NCBI RefSeq assembly: GCF_900637665.1
Contig: NZ_LR134386.1
Location: 3,278,501 to 3,342,500, forward strand
DNA from: Chryseobacterium nakagawai
GTDB taxonomy: Bacteria; Bacteroidota; Bacteroidia; Flavobacteriales; Weeksellaceae
Direction: 5' to 3'
Length of the DNA: 64,000 nucleotides
Shown here: positions 37,894 through 46,374 of the stretch, piece by piece
Layout of the letters: every line of letters begins with the position of its first letter
How positions within the stretch are numbered: position 1 is the first letter of the stretch
Translations under genes and position numbers: made by a program
Notes under the pieces: generated by a model
What the model was told of the DNA's origin: nothing
The model's database searches: none
What the model saw: the letters and a program-made list of their open reading frames with translations, nothing else

Positions 37894-38056
37894 AACCACA
37901 AAAGCCACAAAAGCTTAACATCTAAGTTCTTTTTAAGTTACTATTAAACTGTTTGAAAAGTACATTTAGGCGTTTTGAAAATCTTTGATTTTCATCTTAT
38001 GTGAACTTATACATCCATTTATATTTTTAGTAAAAACTTTTGTGACTTTTGTGGTT
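37894..38056. repeat. MITE-like element with 20-bp inverted ends
   Basis: The 20 bases at 37894-37913 (AACCACAAAAGCCACAAAAG) reappear inverted at 38037-38056 with one mismatch, 123 bases apart. The interior is AT-rich and non-coding. A third partial copy of the CCACAAAAG motif lies at 38104-38112. No target duplication was identified. Confidence 0.6.
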
Positions 38057-38074
38057 AAGTTTATTTCAAATATC

Positions 38075-38101
38075 AAATCGAGCAAAAATGCTCGATTTTT
38101 T
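38075..38101 (+). terminator. Hairpin before the 38122 gene
   Basis: AAATCGAGC (38075-38083) pairs with GCTCGATTT (38090-38098) and is followed by T. It would end the ligase transcript, only about 20 bases before the next ATG, so the next gene may have its own promoter or be controlled by read-through. Confidence 0.7.
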
Positions 38102-38121
38102 ACCACCACAAAAGAAAAAAT

Positions 38122-39306
38122 ATGATCCCAAAATACAGAAAGCATTTCAATCAGGAGTTTTCAGATGAAAAATACAAACAGCTTAAAGAGATTTTAAAAC
38201 AAAAAGGTGGTATAGAACCGGGTTTCAGAATTTCAGAAAGTCCTATTTTCCTTACTAAAGAATTTGAAAGTAAATTGCTTGATGCCAGTGAAAGTATCAT
38301 TAGCCAGATCAAAGCGCTTCCGGCTGAAACCCTTCAAAAAGCAATTCCTGACAACTGCAGGGTTCCCAATGATACAGACCAACCTCATTTTTTCACCATC
38401 GATTTTGGAGTCTGTAAAAATGAAGATGGAACAATTGAACCACAGCTGATCGAGCTTCAGGCTTTTCCTTCATTATATGTTTTCCAAAAAATTTATGAAG
38501 AAACGTTCTGTGAAGTTTATCCTTTTCTTTCATCGATTCGTAATCCTATGTCTCATGCAGACTTTAAACAGTATTTAAAAGATCTGATTGTAGGGGATGA
38601 AAATCCGGAGAATGTCATTCTTCTTGAAATCTTTCCTGAAAAGCAGAAAACAGCCATCGACTTTACTTTAACCGAGCAGTTACTCGGTATCAAAACGGTA
38701 TGTTTGACCAAAATAAAGAAGGAAGGTAAAAAGCTTTACTATGAAAATGACAGCAAACTTGTTGAAATCAAAAGAATCTACAATCGTGTGATATTTGATG
38801 AACTGGATAGGATTCCCGATCTTAAAATTGAGTTTGATTTCCGTGAAGAAGTAGATGTACAATGGATCACTCATCCGAACTGGTTCTTTAAGATTTCTAA
38901 GTTTATTTTACCATTCCTGAAACATCAATTTGTTCCTAAAAGTTATTTCTTGCATGAATTTCCGGAACATGAAAACCTTGAGAATTTTGTATTAAAGCCA
39001 TTATTTTCATTTGCAGGCAGTGGTGTAAATTTAAATCCTACCAAAGAAATTACAGACACTATAGAAGATAAGGAAAACTATATCCTACAGAGAAAGGTAA
39101 CTTATGAGCCGCTTTTTGAAGATATCAATGGGGAATTTTCAAAGGCAGAGATCCGTTTGCTGTATATCTGGAAAGAAAATGATGAGCGTCCTATACTACT
39201 TGAAAATTTAGGAAGAATGACCAAAGCAGCCATGGTCAATGTGGATTTCAATAAGAAAGATGCTATCTGGATTGGGAGTTCTAATGCTTTTTTTGGAGAA
39301 CTATAA
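38122..39306 (+). CDS. ATP-grasp-like protein of unknown function
   Basis: 394 residues, cytoplasmic. The clearest motif is NFVLKPLFSFAGSGVNLNP in the C-terminal half, which looks like the ATP-binding lysine and glycine loop of ATP-grasp proteins. It is followed by YILQRKVTYEPLF and a final segment with AEIRLLYIW. The N-terminal half (with HFFTIDFGVCKNEDG and IELQAFPSLY) is unlike the other two ligases, so a distant or rearranged ATP-grasp is possible. It closes the ligase gene run, convergent with cyanophycin synthetase. Confidence 0.7.
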   Translation: MIPKYRKHFNQEFSDEKYKQLKEILKQKGGIEPGFRISESPIFLTKEFESKLLDASESIISQIKALPAETLQKAIPDNCRVPNDTDQPHFFTIDFGVCKNEDGTIEPQLIELQAFPSLYVFQKIYEETFCEVYPFLSSIRNPMSHADFKQYLKDLIVGDENPENVILLEIFPEKQKTAIDFTLTEQLLGIKTVCLTKIKKEGKKLYYENDSKLVEIKRIYNRVIFDELDRIPDLKIEFDFREEVDVQWITHPNWFFKISKFILPFLKHQFVPKSYFLHEFPEHENLENFVLKPLFSFAGSGVNLNPTKEITDTIEDKENYILQRKVTYEPLFEDINGEFSKAEIRLLYIWKENDERPILLENLGRMTKAAMVNVDFNKKDAIWIGSSNAFFGEL

Positions 39307-39390
39307 ATAAAGGCTGAGCTCTCGCAGATTTTGCAGATATCGCAGATGCTTAATAACTTATTAATCGGTGAGATCATCAGAATTTATAAT

Positions 39391-39423
39391 AAAGCGGCTG
39401 CACTATGAAGTACAACCGCTTTT
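39391..39423. terminator. Terminator between the 38122 gene and cphA
   Basis: AAAGCGGCTG and CAACCGCTTT form a stem with one mismatch, with a T run on the plus side and a shorter one on the minus side. It lies between convergent genes and may serve both. Confidence 0.75.
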
Positions 39424-39443
39424 TTTATCTCAATTTCAGATGT

Positions 39444-42074
39444 TTACAAATTCTTGTCATCTTCCAGCAATTCTCTTGCCTGATATTCCTGAACAAGATC
39501 AATAGCATTGGAAATTACATCACTTAAAGCCGTAATGAATGTTCCGTCTTCAGCCATTCCCATGGCATGCTTCAATGCTTCAATTTCTTTAGGAATAATT
39601 TCGTAGCTGACATCTTTTCCTGAAGACTGCATTCCTTCGATAATCAATCCGTTGATTTCCTCTTCGGTTCTTCCTCTAAGGTGTTTTTCATTTCGGATGA
39701 TGATATGATCGAACATTCTTCCAGCAATTTTTCCGCACTCTCTGATATCACTATCTCTTCTGTCTCCAACACCTGAAATAATTCCTATTTTTTTAGTTGC
39801 TTCAACATTTTTCAGGTAATCTTCTATTGCTTCATATCCGGATGGGTTGTGAGCAAAGTCGATCAACACTTTAAAGCTTTTAAACTTAAAGACATTTAAT
39901 CTTCCGGGAGTAAGCTGCGCACTTGGAATAAAGGTTCTTAACGAATTGGAAATATCCTCAATTCCAAATCCATGAAGATAACTTGCCAAACTGGCCGCCA
40001 AAACATTTTCGATCATGAATCTGGCTTTACCATCCATTGTAATCGGGAAATCTTTGGCTTTACCTATTCTAATCTTCCAGTCACCTTTCTTAATGGTTAC
40101 AAAACCTTCTTCATAAACGCAGGTAATTCTTCCTTCTTTGGCAAATTTTACAATATGAGGATTATTCTCATCCATGCTGAAAATAGCTACATTACAATCA
40201 AGATTGTTAACAATTTTCATGGAATATTCATTGTCTGCATTCAGTACGCTCCAACCAGTTTTCTTTACACTGTCTAATACAACCCGCTTTACTTTAGTAA
40301 GATCTTTCAGGTTATGGATATCATTCATTCCCAAATGATCTTCCTCAATATTGGTCAGAACGCCAATATCACATTGTGAAAATCCCAACCCGGAACGGAG
40401 AATTCCACCTCTGGCTGTCTCCAGAACAGCAAACTCCACGGTAGGATCTTTTAAAATAAACTCTGCTGACAATGGTCCTGTGGTATCTCCTTTCGACAGC
40501 ATTGTATTTTGAATATAAATTCCATCTGAAGTAGTAAATCCTACTCTATAACCATTGCTTTTTACAATGTGGGAAATTAATCTTGTTGTGGTTGTTTTTC
40601 CGTTGGTTCCGGTTACTGCAATAATCGGAATGGTAAAAGGTTTTCCCTGTGGATATAGCATATCCACTACCGGAGCCGCTACATTTCTTGGCAACCCTTC
40701 ACTTGGAGCCAGATGCATCCTAAATCCTGGAGCAGCATTGACTTCTATAATAGCCCCACCACTTTCTTTTAAAGGTTGTGTAAGGTTTTCTGCCATAATA
40801 TCAATCCCGCAAACATCCAGTCCGATAATCTTGGAAATCCTTTCCGCCATTGTAATATTTTCCGGGTGCACCATATCGGTAACATCTATTGATGTTCCTC
40901 CTGTAGAAAGATTGGCTGTAGACTTCAGATAAACCACCTCTCCTCTTTGCGGAACTGTTTCCAAAGTATATTGAAGCTTTTCAAGCAGTTCTAAAGTATC
41001 TTTATCCACTGCAATTTCGGTGAGAACATTTTCATGGCCATACCCTCTTCGTGGATCTTTATTTTCTTTATCAATAAGCTGTTGAATATTCAGTTCCCCG
41101 TCTCCAACGATATGGGCAGGAACTCTTCTTGCTGCCGCCACCATTTTATTATCAATCACCAATACCCTGAAATCATATCCTGTAATGTATTTTTCAACGA
41201 TTACTTTTCGGGAGTATTTCTGGGCATGTTCCAATCCAATTTTGGCTGCCTCCCAATCATTAACATTGATAGAGGAGCCTTTTCCATGATTTCCATCCAA
41301 AGGTTTTAAAACAATGGGATACCCTATTTTTTTGATAACGTTATTTAAATCTTCCTCATCAACCACCAAGTCACCTATAGGTACCGGAATAGCAGCATCG
41401 TGAAGCATCCTTTTGGTTAATTCTTTATTGCAGGCAATATCTACCGCAATAGAGCTTGTTTTTCCGGTAATTGTCGCCTGAAAACGCTGTTGATTAACTC
41501 CATACCCCAGCTGTACCAATGAATTTGTTCCCAATCTGATCCATGGTATTTTTCTGGAAACGGCTTCTTCTACAATACTTCCGGTAGATGGACCCAAGCG
41601 CACACGTTCTCTGATCTCTTTCAGTTTCTGAATACAGGAATTTAGATTGTAATCATTTCCTTCAACTAAGGCTTCCGCGATCTTTACGGCTTCTTCGGCA
41701 GCATAAATACCTACATTTTCTTCAAGATAATTGAATACTACATTATACACTCCCGGCGTTTTGGTTTCCCGGGTTCTTCCAAAACCAACATCCATTCCTG
41801 CCAAGGTTTGTATTTCCAGGGCAATATGCTCAATGACATGTCCCATCCAGGTACCTGTTTCTACTCTATGGAAAAAACCGCCTTCCACTCCTTCTGAACA
41901 CCTGTGGGTAACCAGTGATGGAATTAATTTTTCAATTCTTTCCCTGAATCCATCTATTTTATTGGTAGGATAATTCTCCATTTCTTCAAGGTCTAACCTC
42001 ATCTGTATCAGTTTCTTTCTTCTGATACTCCAGATATTAGGACCTCGTAGTGCCTGAATCTTTTCGATTTTCAT
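39444..42074 (-). CDS. cphA: Cyanophycin synthetase
   Basis: 876 residues, the normal CphA1 size. N-terminal domain (about 1-160); ATP-grasp domain (about 200-470) with YPIVLKPLDGNHGKGSSIN and the metal site CGIDIMAEN...AIIEVNAAPGFRMH; Mur-ligase-like C-terminal domain with P-loop AVTGTNGKTTTTRLI. CphA builds the aspartate-arginine polymer cyanophycin by adding Asp (ATP-grasp site) and Arg (Mur-like site) in turn. It is divergent from cphB, so synthesis and breakdown share one control region. Confidence 0.95.
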   Translation of the reverse strand: MKIEKIQALRGPNIWSIRRKKLIQMRLDLEEMENYPTNKIDGFRERIEKLIPSLVTHRCSEGVEGGFFHRVETGTWMGHVIEHIALEIQTLAGMDVGFGRTRETKTPGVYNVVFNYLEENVGIYAAEEAVKIAEALVEGNDYNLNSCIQKLKEIRERVRLGPSTGSIVEEAVSRKIPWIRLGTNSLVQLGYGVNQQRFQATITGKTSSIAVDIACNKELTKRMLHDAAIPVPIGDLVVDEEDLNNVIKKIGYPIVLKPLDGNHGKGSSINVNDWEAAKIGLEHAQKYSRKVIVEKYITGYDFRVLVIDNKMVAAARRVPAHIVGDGELNIQQLIDKENKDPRRGYGHENVLTEIAVDKDTLELLEKLQYTLETVPQRGEVVYLKSTANLSTGGTSIDVTDMVHPENITMAERISKIIGLDVCGIDIMAENLTQPLKESGGAIIEVNAAPGFRMHLAPSEGLPRNVAAPVVDMLYPQGKPFTIPIIAVTGTNGKTTTTRLISHIVKSNGYRVGFTTSDGIYIQNTMLSKGDTTGPLSAEFILKDPTVEFAVLETARGGILRSGLGFSQCDIGVLTNIEEDHLGMNDIHNLKDLTKVKRVVLDSVKKTGWSVLNADNEYSMKIVNNLDCNVAIFSMDENNPHIVKFAKEGRITCVYEEGFVTIKKGDWKIRIGKAKDFPITMDGKARFMIENVLAASLASYLHGFGIEDISNSLRTFIPSAQLTPGRLNVFKFKSFKVLIDFAHNPSGYEAIEDYLKNVEATKKIGIISGVGDRRDSDIRECGKIAGRMFDHIIIRNEKHLRGRTEEEINGLIIEGMQSSGKDVSYEIIPKEIEALKHAMGMAEDGTFITALSDVISNAIDLVQEYQARELLEDDKNL

Positions 42075-42259
42075 AGTCTATTGGCATTTTGTCAGTTAAT
42101 AATAACTTATTTTATAATCAAATATAATATAAAACCCTAAACGAAACTATAGCACACTTGAAGATTTATTAAAAAAAAATTAATCTTTATTCACATTTCT
42201 AAAACATTAAAAATCAACTAAAGATGGCACGAAATTCGCCAAATATGCTAATTATTTTT

Positions 42260-42267
42260 TAATTTTG
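42260..42267 (+). promoter_or_regulatory. -7 box right at the cphB start (leaderless transcript likely)
   Basis: TAATTTTG matches TAnnTTTG and ends 5 bases before the ATG at 42272; TTCG sits 21 bases upstream at 42235-42238. The predicted start site is near 42271, so the mRNA would have almost no leader. Confidence 0.5.
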
Positions 42268-42271
42268 TACC

Positions 42272-43162
42272 ATGACTAAACCTGTAGGAAAATTAATTGT
42301 TATCGGAGGTGCTGTAAATAAAGGAAGCTTTGCAGAAACCGATTATGATCAGAATATTGAAAAGAATCTTAATTTTTTTGAGCGCGGAATTTTGCGAAAG
42401 ATCATCAACGAATCAAAACACAAAGAAGATTCTGTGATTGAAGTGGTAACAACAGCCTCTCAAATTCCTCAGATTGTAGGTGCTGAATATAAAAAGGCAT
42501 TTGAATTCCTTGGTGCTAAAAATGTGAATATTCTTGATATTCATAATCGTGAAGAAGCTAATTCTGATGCAATGGTAGCCAGAGCGAATGCTGCGGACGT
42601 CATGATGTTTACAGGAGGTGACCAGTTGAGACTGACATCTATTCTGGGCGGAACCCGATTTCACGATACTATTTTATTAAAATATCAGGAACAGGACTTT
42701 ATTTATTCAGGAACTTCTGCCGGTGCAGCTGCTGCCTCAGAAAATATGATTTACCAGGGAAGTAGTTCTGAAGCTCTGTTGAAGGGAGAAATTAAAACAA
42801 CACAAGGTTTAGGTTTAATAGATAACGTTATCATCGATACGCATTTTGTACAGCGAGGCAGAATCGGACGTCTTTTCCAGGCAGTAGTGAATAACCCAAG
42901 AACATTGGGAATCGGACTTGGGGAAGATACCGGACTTTTTATTCATAATGATGTGATGACTGCTGTAGGTTCCGGACTTGTAATTTTGGTAGATGGAAGA
43001 TTTATTAAAGATACCAACCTAACCAATATTAATCTTGGAGAACCTATTTCTATTGATAATTTAACGGTTCATGTAATGTCTATGAATGATCATTATGATC
43101 TTACCACTAAAGCGCTGACGATTGAGAATTCACAATTCAATCCAATTCCTCAGGATAAATAA
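42272..43162 (+). CDS. cphB: Cyanophycinase (peptidase S51)
   Basis: 296 residues with the S51 nucleophile elbow YSGTSAGAAAAS and the later DTHFVQRGRIGRL and GIGLGEDTG blocks of cyanophycinases. It hydrolyses cyanophycin to beta-Asp-Arg dipeptides. It is intracellular by the lack of a signal peptide, as needed to use an internal store. It is divergent from cphA and upstream of iaaA in the same direction, but a terminator lies between them. Confidence 0.95.
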   Translation: MTKPVGKLIVIGGAVNKGSFAETDYDQNIEKNLNFFERGILRKIINESKHKEDSVIEVVTTASQIPQIVGAEYKKAFEFLGAKNVNILDIHNREEANSDAMVARANAADVMMFTGGDQLRLTSILGGTRFHDTILLKYQEQDFIYSGTSAGAAAASENMIYQGSSSEALLKGEIKTTQGLGLIDNVIIDTHFVQRGRIGRLFQAVVNNPRTLGIGLGEDTGLFIHNDVMTAVGSGLVILVDGRFIKDTNLTNINLGEPISIDNLTVHVMSMNDHYDLTTKALTIENSQFNPIPQDK

Positions 43163-43194
43163 CAAAATTTATACTGTATATAAAATATAAATAT

Positions 43195-43220
43195 AAACGG
43201 GACCTCGGTTCCGTTTTTTT
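43195..43220 (+). terminator. Terminator of cphB
   Basis: AACGGGACC pairs with GGTTCCGTT (one G-U pair) and is followed by seven T. It is about 30 bases past the stop codon. Confidence 0.85.
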
Positions 43221-43304
43221 GTTTTTTTAAATTCACAGTTTAGATAGTAGCAGACTATCAAATAAGTTTGGACTAAAGCCAACGAACGGGTTAAATATTT
43301 TTTC

Positions 43305-43324
43305 AGGTGGGCCAAAGCCCACCT
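43305..43324. repeat. Short palindrome AGGTGGGC/GCCCACCT
   Basis: A perfect 8-bp inverted repeat with loop CAAA, within the cphB-iaaA gap. It is GC-richer than its surroundings and lacks a T run. It may be a small dispersed palindrome rather than a terminator. Confidence 0.5.
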
Positions 43325-43382
43325 TTATTGATGTTGATATCCCTGTGGATATACACATGGGTAATTGTTATTTAAAGACAAG

Positions 43383-43447
43383 ATCTTTTATCTTTTATCT
43401 TTTATCTTTTATCTTTTATCTTTTATCTTTTATCTTTTATCTTTTAT
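43383..43447 (+). repeat. 7-bp tandem repeat ATCTTTT, about 9.3 copies
   Basis: 65 bases of perfect ATCTTTT repetition, ending 9 bases before a -7-like box TACCTTCG (43456-43463) and 48 bases before the iaaA ATG. The -33 position of that promoter would fall inside the repeat. The current copy number leaves an ATG at 43357 in frame with iaaA through the repeat. Confidence 0.97.
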
Positions 43448-43494
43448 TTATAAATTACCTTCGTAAAAAATTTATCAACTATCATTTATATTCT

Positions 43495-44337
43495 ATGAAA
43501 ATCATCATTCACGGAGGCTTCTTCTCGGAAAGTGACCAAAGCCATGAAGTAAAAACAGCCAAACAGAACTCTTTAAAAGAAATTGCTCAAAAGACATTTC
43601 ATTATCTTCATACCCATTCGGCCTTTGATTCAGTGGCTTATGCTGTTTCTTTGCTGGAAGATGATCCATTATACAACGCGGGAATAGGTTCACAGATTCA
43701 AAGTGATGGTGTCATTCGTATGAGTGCGGCAATTATGAATGGTGAAACCCAAAAATTAAGTGGAGTCATTAATATTCAGGAGGTAAAAAATCCAATTTTT
43801 GTAGCCAAAGACCTGATTGGAGAAGATGATAGGGTTTTAGGTGGTCAAGGGGCGAAACGTTACGCTGCAGAACACGGGTTTGAAAACTTTTCAACGGAAA
43901 TTCCACAGAGAAGAACAGAATATGAAGCTAAACTGAATAACGGAGGTAAAGGAACTGTAGGCTGTGTAGCCATCGACAAAGATGGGAAATTGGCTGTTGC
44001 TACTTCTACAGGTGGAAAAGGTTTTGAGATTCCGGGAAGGATTTCAGACTCGGCCACTGTGGCCGGGAATTATGCCAACGCATTCTGTGCGGTAAGCTGC
44101 ACAGGTGTGGGAGAAGATATTGTGAGCAATGCTACTGCCGCAAAAATTGTAACCCGTGTGACGGATGGAATGAGCCTTGAAACGGCTTTCAGTAAAACCT
44201 TTGATGAACTTAAAACAATTGACGGATTTGCAGGTGCCATTGCCATTGATAAAGATGGAAATATTTATCATCAGGATTCCTATCCTACTATGGTTTTCGC
44301 CAGTTTTGACGGTGAAAATTTTGATATCTTTTCTTAA
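43495..44337 (+). CDS. iaaA: Isoaspartyl peptidase / L-asparaginase (Ntn hydrolase)
   Basis: 280 residues starting MKIIIHGGFFSES. The autoprocessing nucleophile is Thr154 in NNGGKGTVGCVAIDKDG, and the substrate-binding GRISDSATVAGNYAN and TGVGEDIV blocks match plant-type asparaginases. It splits beta-aspartyl dipeptides such as beta-Asp-Arg, the product of CphB, giving Asp and Arg. The ATG at 43495 starts the conserved sequence; an in-frame ATG at 43357 would add a 46-residue hydrophobic stretch encoded largely by the 7-bp repeat and is unlikely to be the normal start. Confidence 0.92.
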   Translation: MKIIIHGGFFSESDQSHEVKTAKQNSLKEIAQKTFHYLHTHSAFDSVAYAVSLLEDDPLYNAGIGSQIQSDGVIRMSAAIMNGETQKLSGVINIQEVKNPIFVAKDLIGEDDRVLGGQGAKRYAAEHGFENFSTEIPQRRTEYEAKLNNGGKGTVGCVAIDKDGKLAVATSTGGKGFEIPGRISDSATVAGNYANAFCAVSCTGVGEDIVSNATAAKIVTRVTDGMSLETAFSKTFDELKTIDGFAGAIAIDKDGNIYHQDSYPTMVFASFDGENFDIFS

Positions 44338-44438
44338 TTTTAACATTTTTTTATAATTCAACTTAATTTTTTGGCACGTATTTTACATATGTATTAATAA
44401 CAAATTTTAATATTAATATCTTTTAAAAAATAGAAATC

Positions 44439-44675
44439 ATGGGAAACAAAACAAAAGGTTTATTAGCTTTACTAGGACTAGGTGCTTTAGCATATTGGAA
44501 ATATAAAAATTCAAGTCCTGAAGATCAGCAAGTCGTAAAGGATAAGCTTAATACAGCAAAGGATAATCTTAACAAATGGGGAAATGATATTAAGAGTAAA
44601 GCCAATGATGTTGCTTCCCAGGTTCAAAATAAAGTAGACGAGGCAAAAACAAAAGCCGAGGATTCTTTAAGCTAA
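44439..44675 (+). CDS. Small YtxH-like membrane-anchored protein
   Basis: 78 residues: a short hydrophobic helix near the start (GLLALLGLGALAYW) followed by a Lys/Asp/Asn-rich amphipathic helix with spaced alanines (VVKDKLNTAKDNLNKW). This is the YtxH/apolipoprotein-like pattern of small stress or envelope proteins. Function unknown. It is a single gene with its own terminator. Confidence 0.75.
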   Translation: MGNKTKGLLALLGLGALAYWKYKNSSPEDQQVVKDKLNTAKDNLNKWGNDIKSKANDVASQVQNKVDEAKTKAEDSLS

Positions 44676-44709
44676 AAAAGACAGTAGTTTTTTTAACATT
44701 CATATATAG

Positions 44710-44746
44710 AAAAAGTCATCGTAGTAGTTTGCGATGACTTTTTGTT
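44710..44746 (+). terminator. Terminator after the YtxH-like gene
   Basis: A perfect 12-bp stem AAAAAGTCATCG/CGATGACTTTTT with a 10-base loop. The arms carry the A and T runs, so it may work in both directions. Confidence 0.88.
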
Positions 44747-44835
44747 TATTCATCAGAATAAATGAAGTGTATTTAAGGCAAAATCTTTGATTTTTTAGCC
44801 AGATCTCCTTCGTAATGGTTGGATATTACAATACT

Positions 44836-45627
44836 TTATTTTTTCTGTGCTATTAACGCAAATATCAGCGGAATTTTATTTCCAAACTGTGGAATTCGCC
44901 ATTTTCCTTTTTCAACTTCTTCTACATGTCTGAAACACGGATATGGTGACCAATCAAACTCCTGAAAAGTATTCAGTTGCAGATCTTTTTTAATCAGGTT
45001 GTCAAGAACTTCCGATAAAGAGTGATTCCACATGATATATTCCTGTACAATAGGTGCAGACTGATCTGCGTAGGTTCCTTCATACGTTTCTACAATCGGT
45101 TTTTCATTGAAATAGTTATAGGTGACTTTTGTAAAATCATCATCAAACATCCAAACGACAGGATGAAATTCTGCCATGATAAACTTCCCGCCAGGTTTTA
45201 GAAAGTGATTGACAACATCTGCCCATTTTCCAAGATCAGGAAGCCAGCCTATTGTACCATAGCTTGTATATACAATATCAAATTTCTGATCCAGAATATT
45301 AGGTAGATCATATACATCCGAACAGATAAATGCTGTATCAGTTCCACACTTTTGTGCAAGATCTCTGGCTGTATCAACTGCTTTATCAGAAAGATCAATC
45401 CCGGTAACTTTTGCCCCCATTCTTGACAGTGAAATAGAATCCTGCCCAAAATGACACTGCAAATGCAGAATAGTTTTTCCTTTTATATCTCCCAGAAGTC
45501 CCAGCTCAATTGAATTCAGTGAGGTTCTTCCTTTTAAAAATTCATCAACAAAGTAGAAATCCGACTTCAAATGCGGTTCTACTTTTGCATTCCATGATTT
45601 TTTATTTATTTCTAAGTAATTTTCCAT
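44836..45627 (-). CDS. Class I SAM-dependent methyltransferase
   Basis: 263 residues. SAM-binding motif I appears as GKTILHLQCHFGQDSISLSR, with motif II VTGIDLSDKAVDTARDLA and YDLPNILDQKFDIVYTSYGT. It is a soluble small-molecule methyltransferase of the Methyltransf_25/11 type; the substrate is unknown. It is the last gene of a six-gene leftward operon that starts at 49356; 9 bases separate it from the gene before. Confidence 0.88.
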   Translation of the reverse strand: MENYLEINKKSWNAKVEPHLKSDFYFVDEFLKGRTSLNSIELGLLGDIKGKTILHLQCHFGQDSISLSRMGAKVTGIDLSDKAVDTARDLAQKCGTDTAFICSDVYDLPNILDQKFDIVYTSYGTIGWLPDLGKWADVVNHFLKPGGKFIMAEFHPVVWMFDDDFTKVTYNYFNEKPIVETYEGTYADQSAPIVQEYIMWNHSLSEVLDNLIKKDLQLNTFQEFDWSPYPCFRHVEEVEKGKWRIPQFGNKIPLIFALIAQKK

Positions 45628-45636
45628 TGTTTAATT

Positions 45637-46374
45637 TTAATTTCCCTGAATAATATAATTTTTTTCTAATAATTTTCTTTCAGGTGTATTGGAATTATCC
45701 GGCTGAAACCAAACTTCAATCCTGCTTCCATAATAGTCTCCCCAATCTCCTTCTTTCACTGTAAAATCTTTATCGTCACTTGAAAATTCTTTCAATTCAT
45801 CATTGGGATTAAAAACCTCTCTCATCGATTGTTTTTTAATTTCTTTTTCAGAAAGAATCCTGTTGGTATTAAAATCATACACTCTTAAATAGATCTTGCC
45901 TTTTTCTATTGTATTCAGGAAAACATCATATTTATAAGTTCCGGGTTGTAAATAATCATAGATAAGAATATCTGGTTGGGTAACTTCTACAAGTTCTTTC
46001 TCATCTGAGAATAATTTCAAAGGCATTGAAAATTTTGCATTCTTAGGATTCTTAATATCATTATGATAAGGCTTATAAGGACTTTTAGGCGGATAAAAAG
46101 CGAATAGCCCACCAATGATAAAAAACATAATAAAGCTTAAAAGGCATTGCCAAAGACCGTTTTTAAATTCTTCTTTTTTGAACATCCTCGAAATTCCTAA
46201 TATAAAGCTTACTCCAGCAACCAGAAATGGTAAAGCCGAGAAAAAATTCCATGTAAAACTGCTGATTGGTAAAATAAGGATGAGTACCCAGCAGAAAATT
46301 CCTATAAATAATGTGAGTAAAGAGGTAAAATACCATCTCCAGTTTAATGCTCTAAATACGACTTCTTTTATCAT
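45637..46374 (-). CDS. Membrane protein of unknown function
   Basis: 245 residues with three N-terminal membrane helices (about 14-36, 43-62, 75-94) and a soluble C-terminal beta-rich domain (about 110-245) containing YLQPGTYKYDVFLN and GDYYGSRIEVWFQP. No known domain is recognised. Its ATG overlaps the stop of the upstream SHOCT gene by four bases (ATGA), so the two are translationally coupled. Confidence 0.72.
   Translation of the reverse strand: MIKEVVFRALNWRWYFTSLLTLFIGIFCWVLILILPISSFTWNFFSALPFLVAGVSFILGISRMFKKEEFKNGLWQCLLSFIMFFIIGGLFAFYPPKSPYKPYHNDIKNPKNAKFSMPLKLFSDEKELVEVTQPDILIYDYLQPGTYKYDVFLNTIEKGKIYLRVYDFNTNRILSEKEIKKQSMREVFNPNDELKEFSSDDKDFTVKEGDWGDYYGSRIEVWFQPDNSNTPERKLLEKNYIIQGN

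Noticed and set aside
39309..39345. Short CGCAGAT-like repeats after the 38122 gene
   Set aside because: Three imperfect copies of a 6-7 base motif; too short and irregular to call an element with confidence.
43345..43494. N-terminal extension of IaaA
   Set aside because: The conserved protein begins at MKIIIHGG; the extension is encoded by the 7-bp repeat and a -7-like box lies after the repeat. Kept only as a finding, not as the gene start.
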